Shown: positions 60,064 to 64,000 of the stretch, one piece after another
Layout of the letters: every line of letters starts with the position of its first letter
Numbering within the stretch: the stretch's first letter is position 1
Source of the DNA: PFJX01 sp963713085
GTDB lineage: Bacteria; Pseudomonadota; Gammaproteobacteria; Burkholderiales; Thiobacillaceae
Length of the DNA: 64,000 nt
NCBI GenBank assembly: GCA_963713085.1
Contig: CAVQKQ010000022.1
Span: forward strand, 118,166-182,165
Reading direction: 5' to 3'
The notes under the pieces: model-generated
Told to the model about the DNA's origin: nothing
The model's database searches: none
What the model saw: the letters and a program-made list of their open reading frames with translations, nothing else
Translations under genes and position numbers: made by a program

Positions 60064-60812
60064 CTTTCACCTTGAGCGGCGATGAGGCGCTGGCGTCGCG
60101 CCTCGTACAGGCAGACACCGGCCGAGACGGAAACGTTCAGGCTCTCCACCTGGCCGAACATGGGAATGCGCGCCAGCACGTCGCAATGCTCCCGGGTCAG
60201 GCGCCGCATGCCGGCCCCCTCCGCCCCCAGGATCAGGGCCGCCGAGGACGTGAAATCCGCGTCCATCACGGTGCCCGGCGCGGCATCGTCGGTGCCGACG
60301 ATGAGGACGCCCTTCTCCCTAAGTTCCCGCAGGGTACGCGCCAGGTTGGTGACGGTCAGGTAAGGCACGGAATCCGCGGCGCCGCTGGCGGCCTTGAGGG
60401 CGGCGGCGTTGAGGCCGGCGGAACGGTCCTTGGGCGCCAGTACGGCATGGACGCCGAAGGCATCGGCTGAGCGCAGGCAAGCCCCGAGATTGTGGGGATC
60501 GGTGACGCCGTCCAGCACCAGCAGCAGGGCCGGCTCGATGATGTCCTCCAGCACCTCGTCCAGGTCCCGTGCCAACTGGATCGGCTCGGACCAGGCCACC
60601 ACGCCCTGGGATTTTCCCCGGGCCATCTCGTCCACCCGGGCGCCGTCGGCCAGCACCACCCGGACCTCGCGCTCCTGGGCGGCCTTGATCAGGTCCTTGG
60701 CGCGCCGGTCCCGGCGCCCCTCGTCCAGGTAGATGACCTGCAGGCTTTCCGGGTGGTGGCGCAAGCGGGCGGTGATGGCGTGGAAGCCGTGGATCAGGCT
60801 GCGCTGGCTCAT
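60060..60812 (-). CDS. rlmB: 23S rRNA (guanosine-2'-O)-methyltransferase RlmB
   Basis: RlmB methylates G2251 of 23S rRNA. The 250-residue SPOUT enzyme has an N-terminal substrate-binding domain (about 1-80) and the knotted SAM-binding domain with NLGACLRSADAFG, ILGAEGAGMRRL and SLNVSVSAGVCLYE. The start at 60812 overlaps the rnr stop by four bases, the standard rnr-rlmB arrangement. Confidence 0.95.
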   Translation of the reverse strand: MSQRSLIHGFHAITARLRHHPESLQVIYLDEGRRDRRAKDLIKAAQEREVRVVLADGARVDEMARGKSQGVVAWSEPIQLARDLDEVLEDIIEPALLLVLDGVTDPHNLGACLRSADAFGVHAVLAPKDRSAGLNAAALKAASGAADSVPYLTVTNLARTLRELREKGVLIVGTDDAAPGTVMDADFTSSAALILGAEGAGMRRLTREHCDVLARIPMFGQVESLNVSVSAGVCLYEARRQRLIAAQGER

Positions 60813-63229
60813 TTGCGCATGGCCTTCTTGGAAGCGGCCTCCTTGCCGCCAGTGGCCTTGGGTCTGGCCGGTTTGGCCGGGGTGGAAGCTTTTACGGATT
60901 GACCGGCCCTGGCCTGGCCGCCGGGCTTGGCCGATTTGCCGGATGCGGGCCTGGTGGCATCCGCCGCGTCGTCCACCAGGGCGAAATCGATGCGGGAGGT
61001 CTCGATGTCCACCTGCACCACCCGGATGCGCACCTTGTCCCCCAGGCGGAACCGCTTGCCGGTGCGTTCGCCCAGCATCTGGTGGCGCGTGGCGTCGAAA
61101 TGGTAGTAGTCCTGGCCCAGTTCGGTGACGTGGACCAGGCCTTCCACGAACACCTCGTTCAGGGCCACGAACACGCCGAAGCTGACCACGGCCGAGATCA
61201 CCCCGTCGAACTCCTCGTTGATCTTGTCCTGCATGTAGAAGCACTTGAGCCAGGCCACCACGTCCCGGTTGGCGTCGTCCGCCCGGCGCTCGGTCTTGGA
61301 GCAGTGCATGCCTATCGCCTCCCAGTTGCCCGGGCTGTAGATCCCGTTGTTCAGACAGGCCTTGATGGCCCGGTGCACCAGCAGGTCAGGGTAGCGCCGG
61401 ATGGGCGAGGTGAAGTGGGTATAGGCCTCGTAGGCCAGGCCGAAATGGCCCATGTTCTCCGGACTGTATACGGCCTGGCGCAGGGAACGCAGCAGCACGG
61501 TTTGGAGCAATTGTTCATCGGGCCGGCCCTTGATCTTGGCCAGCAGGTCGGCGTAATCCTTGGCATGGGGATCGTCGCCGCCGGTGATGAAGAAACCAAA
61601 CTCGGCCAGGAATTCCTGCAGGGCCTTGAGCTTGTCCGGCGTGGGGCCTTCGTGCACCCGGTACAGGGCGGCGTGCTTGCGCTTGGCCAGGAAATCGGAG
61701 GCGCACACGTTGGCCGCCAGCATGCACTCCTCGATCAGCTTGTGGGCTTCGTTTCGTGCGGAGGGGACGATGCGCTCGATCTTGTCGTGCTCGTCGAACA
61801 GCATCTTGGTTTCCAGGGTCTCGAAGTCGATGGCGCCGCGCTTTTCCCGTGCCTTCAGCAGCACCTTGAACAACTTTTGCAGGTCCCGCAGATGGGGCAG
61901 CACCCAGTCCCGTTCCTTGGGCGCCTTGCCCTCCGAGAGCCAGTCCCAGACCTGGTTGTAGGTGAGCCGGGCCTTGGAATGCATCACCCCCGGATAGAAG
62001 CGGTGCTTCCTGATGTTGCCCAGGCTGGAGATCTCCATCTCGCACACCATGCACAACCGGTCCACCTCGGGGTTCAGGGAACACAGGCCGTTGGAAAGTT
62101 CTTCCGGCAGCATGGGGATGACCCGGCGCGGGAAGTACACCGAGTTGCCCCGCTCGTAGGCTTCCTTGTCCAGGGGCGCGCCCGGCTGGACATAGTGGGA
62201 CACGTCGGCGATCGCAACCCACAGGCGAAAGCCGCGTCCTTCCGGCTGGCAGTAGACGGCATCGTCGAAGTCCCGGGCATCCTCGCCGTCGATGGTCACC
62301 AGCGGCAACGCGCGGATGTCTTCCCGGGGAATGCCGTCCTCGTCGCCCAGGTCCTTCTTGGTCACCCCCTTGGGCAGTTTCTTGGCCTGGGCCAGCACCT
62401 CCTTGGGAAATTCATGGGGCAGGTCGTGTTTGCGCAGCGCGATCTCGATTTCCATGCCCGGGTCGGCGTAATTGCCCAGGACCTGGATCACCTTGCCCAC
62501 CGGCGGCGCGTGCTTGGTGGGCTGCTCGGCGATCTCCACCATCACCACCTGACCGGACCCGGCCCCCAGATCCTGGTGATCCGGTACCAGGATGTCCTGG
62601 CTGATGCGCTTGTTCTCGGCCACCACCCACTGGTAACCCCGTTCCCGGTAAAGCCGGCCCACCAGGGTGGCATTGGCCCGTTCCAGGATCTCCACCACCT
62701 TGCCTTCCTTGCGGCCGCGCCGGTCCACCCCGTGCTCCCGCACCATCACCCGGTCGCCGTGCAGCACGCCGCGCATCTCCTTCTCCGGCAGGAACATGTC
62801 ACCCGACTTGTCGTCCGGCACGAAGAAGCCGAAACCGTCCTGATGGCCCTCGACCCGGCCGCTCCTCACCTCGATCTTTTCCGGCAGGCACAACGCGCCG
62901 CGCCGGTTGATCATGATCTGGCCATCCCGCTGCATGGCGCGCAAGCGCGCCATGAAGGCATCCATTTCCTCGGCCTCAATGCCCAGGCGTCCGGCGAACG
63001 CATCCGCGTCCACCGGCCCGCCGGCCTCGGTCACCAGATCCAGGATGAACTCCCTGCTCGGCAGGGCATGGCCATATTTGGCCCGTTCCCTTTCCAGATG
63101 CGGATCCTGCCAGCGCAGGGCCTTCTGGCCGCGATGGGTTTTTGCTTTGGCTCGGTTGCCGGCGCTGTCGCCGGCCTGGCTTGTGGAAACGGATTTGGCG
63201 GTGCTTGAGGAAGTTTTTTTCGTTGACAT
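60809..63229 (-). CDS. rnr: Ribonuclease R
   Basis: RNase R is a processive 3'-5' exoribonuclease that digests structured RNA. The 806-residue protein has an N-terminal helix-turn-helix-like part, two cold-shock domains, the RNB catalytic domain with EDARDFDDAVYC, and a C-terminal S1 domain followed by a basic Lys/Ala-rich tail. It precedes rlmB. The start codon overlaps the -35 element of the divergent tRNA-Leu promoter. Confidence 0.96.
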   Translation of the reverse strand: MSTKKTSSSTAKSVSTSQAGDSAGNRAKAKTHRGQKALRWQDPHLERERAKYGHALPSREFILDLVTEAGGPVDADAFAGRLGIEAEEMDAFMARLRAMQRDGQIMINRRGALCLPEKIEVRSGRVEGHQDGFGFFVPDDKSGDMFLPEKEMRGVLHGDRVMVREHGVDRRGRKEGKVVEILERANATLVGRLYRERGYQWVVAENKRISQDILVPDHQDLGAGSGQVVMVEIAEQPTKHAPPVGKVIQVLGNYADPGMEIEIALRKHDLPHEFPKEVLAQAKKLPKGVTKKDLGDEDGIPREDIRALPLVTIDGEDARDFDDAVYCQPEGRGFRLWVAIADVSHYVQPGAPLDKEAYERGNSVYFPRRVIPMLPEELSNGLCSLNPEVDRLCMVCEMEISSLGNIRKHRFYPGVMHSKARLTYNQVWDWLSEGKAPKERDWVLPHLRDLQKLFKVLLKAREKRGAIDFETLETKMLFDEHDKIERIVPSARNEAHKLIEECMLAANVCASDFLAKRKHAALYRVHEGPTPDKLKALQEFLAEFGFFITGGDDPHAKDYADLLAKIKGRPDEQLLQTVLLRSLRQAVYSPENMGHFGLAYEAYTHFTSPIRRYPDLLVHRAIKACLNNGIYSPGNWEAIGMHCSKTERRADDANRDVVAWLKCFYMQDKINEEFDGVISAVVSFGVFVALNEVFVEGLVHVTELGQDYYHFDATRHQMLGERTGKRFRLGDKVRIRVVQVDIETSRIDFALVDDAADATRPASGKSAKPGGQARAGQSVKASTPAKPARPKATGGKEAASKKAMRK

Positions 63230-63252
63230 GAATTCGTTCGGATCGTTAAGAT
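63223..63252 (+). promoter_or_regulatory. tRNA-Leu promoter
   Basis: A consensus -35 TTGACA (63223-63228) and TAAGAT (63247-63252) are separated by 18 bases, followed by the GC-rich discriminator gcgcgcc, usual for stringently controlled tRNA promoters. The tRNA starts 14 bases after the -10. Confidence 0.65.
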
Positions 63253-63265
63253 GCGCGCCTTCTTG

Positions 63266-63352
63266 GCCCAGGTGGCGGAATTGGTAGACGCACTAGGTTC
63301 AGGTCCTAGCGCTCGCAAGGGCGTGGAGGTTCGAGTCCTCTCCTGGGCACCA
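63266..63352 (+). tRNA. tRNA-Leu (CAG anticodon)
   Basis: The acceptor stem gcccagg pairs with cctgggc, followed by A and an encoded CCA. Stem ctagg/cctag encloses loop ttcaggt, so the anticodon is CAG. The long variable arm and ggttcgagtcc T arm fit a class II leucine tRNA. Length is 87. Its 3' end is the likely attachment site of the island that follows. Confidence 0.97.
63333..63352 (+). other. Candidate island attachment site (tRNA-Leu 3' end)
   Basis: Integrases of this class insert at tRNA 3' ends, and an integrase gene starts about 200 bases further on in the same direction. The exact att core cannot be defined because the other end of the element is outside the window. Confidence 0.4.
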
Positions 63353-63364
63353 GGTTAAGTTCCC

Positions 63365-63383
63365 AGAAAGTCCAAGAAAGTCC
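63365..63383 (+). repeat. Short tandem direct repeat AGAAAGTCC
   Basis: AGAAAGTCC occurs at 63365-63373 and again at 63375-63383, followed by the partial copy TGAAAGCC. The one-turn spacing suggests a protein-binding site beside the attachment region, perhaps for the integrase core. Confidence 0.5.
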
Positions 63384-63385
63384 TG

Positions 63386-63421
63386 AAAGCCGCGAATTCA
63401 CTAGGGTTCGCGGCTTTTTTT
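63386..63421 (+). terminator. Intrinsic terminator after tRNA-Leu
   Basis: Arms 63386-63396 and 63407-63417 pair perfectly over 11 bases around a ten-base loop, followed by a run of T. It ends the tRNA-Leu transcript. Confidence 0.85.
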
Positions 63422-63466
63422 ATTCCAATCACGTCCATAGCAGTCCACTAGTATCCAGCAATTTTG

Positions 63467-63545
63467 GGTGTAACTTTTGGTGTAACTCTTGTAGGTTGGT
63501 GTAACTTTGCTTACACCCAGTACTCAACACCCCGCGAGTTACACC
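63467..63545. repeat. Repeated GGTGTAAC motif ahead of the integrase
   Basis: GGTGTAAC occurs directly at 63467-63474, 63479-63486 and 63498-63505, and as the reverse complement at 63538-63545, with an imperfect reverse copy at 63511-63518. Such clusters next to integrase genes are commonly arm-type binding sites or an autoregulatory operator. Confidence 0.6.
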
Positions 63546-63546
63546 C

Positions 63547-64000
63547 ATGCCTAAGCAAGCACTACCCCTCAACGACACCAAAATCAAGGCCACTCTAGCT
63601 GCTGATAAGCCGTTGCACCTGTTCGATGGCGGCGGTCTGTTCCTACTGGTCAGCCAGAACGGCGGAAAATGGTGGCGTTTCAAGTACCGCTTTGCGGGCA
63701 AATCCAAAACACTCTCGTTCGGCACCTATCCTGAAATCAGCCTCAAGGAAGCGAGAAACCGCCGAGAGCAAGCCCGCGCGCTCGTCGCGAATGGTACAGA
63801 CCCAGGTGTGGATCGGAAAGAACAAAAGCGTTCACAGACCGCACAAGCCACGACTTTCAAACAGATTTTCAACGAGTGGCTGAATGTCCAGAAATCCAAT
63901 TTGGCGGTTACCACCTTCAACAAGATCAATGCGAGCATGACTATCCATGCCCTCCCCCGCATTGGTCAGCTTCCCATCAGTGACATCGGAGTCGAAAACA
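63547..64000 (+). CDS. P4-type tyrosine recombinase integrase (3' end missing)
   Basis: The visible 151 residues are the N-terminal half of a phage P4-like integrase. MPKQALPLNDTKIK, the DUF4102 arm-binding domain with LHLFDGGGLFLLV, WWRFKYRFAGKSKTLSFGTY and EARNRREQAR, and then the start of the core-binding domain (ATTFKQIFNEWLNVQKSN) are seen. The catalytic Arg-His-Arg-Tyr part lies outside the window. It points away from tRNA-Leu, as in genomic islands and integrative elements. Base composition looks less GC-rich than the preceding genes. Confidence 0.93.
   Translation, partial: MPKQALPLNDTKIKATLAADKPLHLFDGGGLFLLVSQNGGKWWRFKYRFAGKSKTLSFGTYPEISLKEARNRREQARALVANGTDPGVDRKEQKRSQTAQATTFKQIFNEWLNVQKSNLAVTTFNKINASMTIHALPRIGQLPISDIGVEN

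Noticed and set aside
60899..63208. 769-codon open frame on the plus strand
   Set aside because: Antisense to rnr; no recognisable domains.

Overview
The window is a GC-rich, densely packed proteobacterial chromosome segment. Gene order and protein character point to a betaproteobacterium (order uncertain, perhaps Nitrosomonadales or Rhodocyclales). The evidence is the clpS-clpA pair, the tatD-pilZ-holB-tmk-mltG-pabC-fabF-acpP-fabG-fabD-fabH-plsX-rpmF-yceD run, and the serC/pheA/hisC/tyrA/aroA/cmk/rpsA/ihfB/lapA/lapB/pyrF run. Almost all of it is housekeeping; accessory DNA begins only at the right edge.

Layout. (1) 1-4.3 kb: 3' part of icd, a small convergent ORF, a cold-shock gene, then clpS-clpA. 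(2) 4.3-15.1 kb, minus strand: tatD, the pilus protein PilZ, DNA polymerase III delta', thymidylate kinase, MltG, PabC, the fatty-acid synthesis cluster, plsX, L32 and YceD. (3) 15.2-19.8 kb, plus strand: a two-subunit pyruvate carboxylase (pycA, pycB), YceF and an RsmI-like methyltransferase. (4) 19.8-34.4 kb, minus strand: an exported ATP-dependent DNA ligase, cysM, a frameshifted ugd, pyrF, lapB, lapA, ihfB, rpsA, cmk, aroA, tyrA, hisC, pheA, serA, serC. (5) 34.5-38.4 kb: a secreted beta-carbonic anhydrase, a UbiB-like kinase with a helical partner of unknown function, and a secreted NlpC/P60 peptidase. (6) 38.6-42.3 kb: a Fur-box-like site, then a phosphotransferase/P-loop kinase fusion overlapping feoA, which overlaps feoB. 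(7) 42.4-47.9 kb: a hybrid histidine kinase, serS, mltF and tRNA-Ser(CGA). (8) 48.2-50.6 kb: a 781-residue secreted coiled-coil/proline-rich protein whose C-terminus carries a secretin-type signature without a recognisable secretin barrel; this is the most novel protein here. (9) 50.7-63.2 kb: lon, trpS, an M50 protease, a Sua5/YciO protein, a PHP phosphoesterase, yciB, yciI, bolA, a parvulin, methylthioinosine phosphorylase with hpt, rlmB and rnr. (10) 63.2-64 kb: tRNA-Leu(CAG) followed by the start of a P4-type integrase, the left edge of a probable genomic island that runs off the window.

How the genes work together: lipid synthesis (fab, plsX), envelope turnover (MltG, MltF, NlpC/P60, LapAB), proteostasis (ClpS/ClpA, Lon, parvulin), serine/aromatic amino-acid synthesis, and purine salvage (phosphorylase plus Hpt). 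Ferrous iron uptake is probably under Fur control. Points most worth checking are the secretin-signature protein, the Fur-box/kinase/FeoAB operon, the single-base frameshift in ugd, and the repeat-rich integrase leader next to tRNA-Leu.
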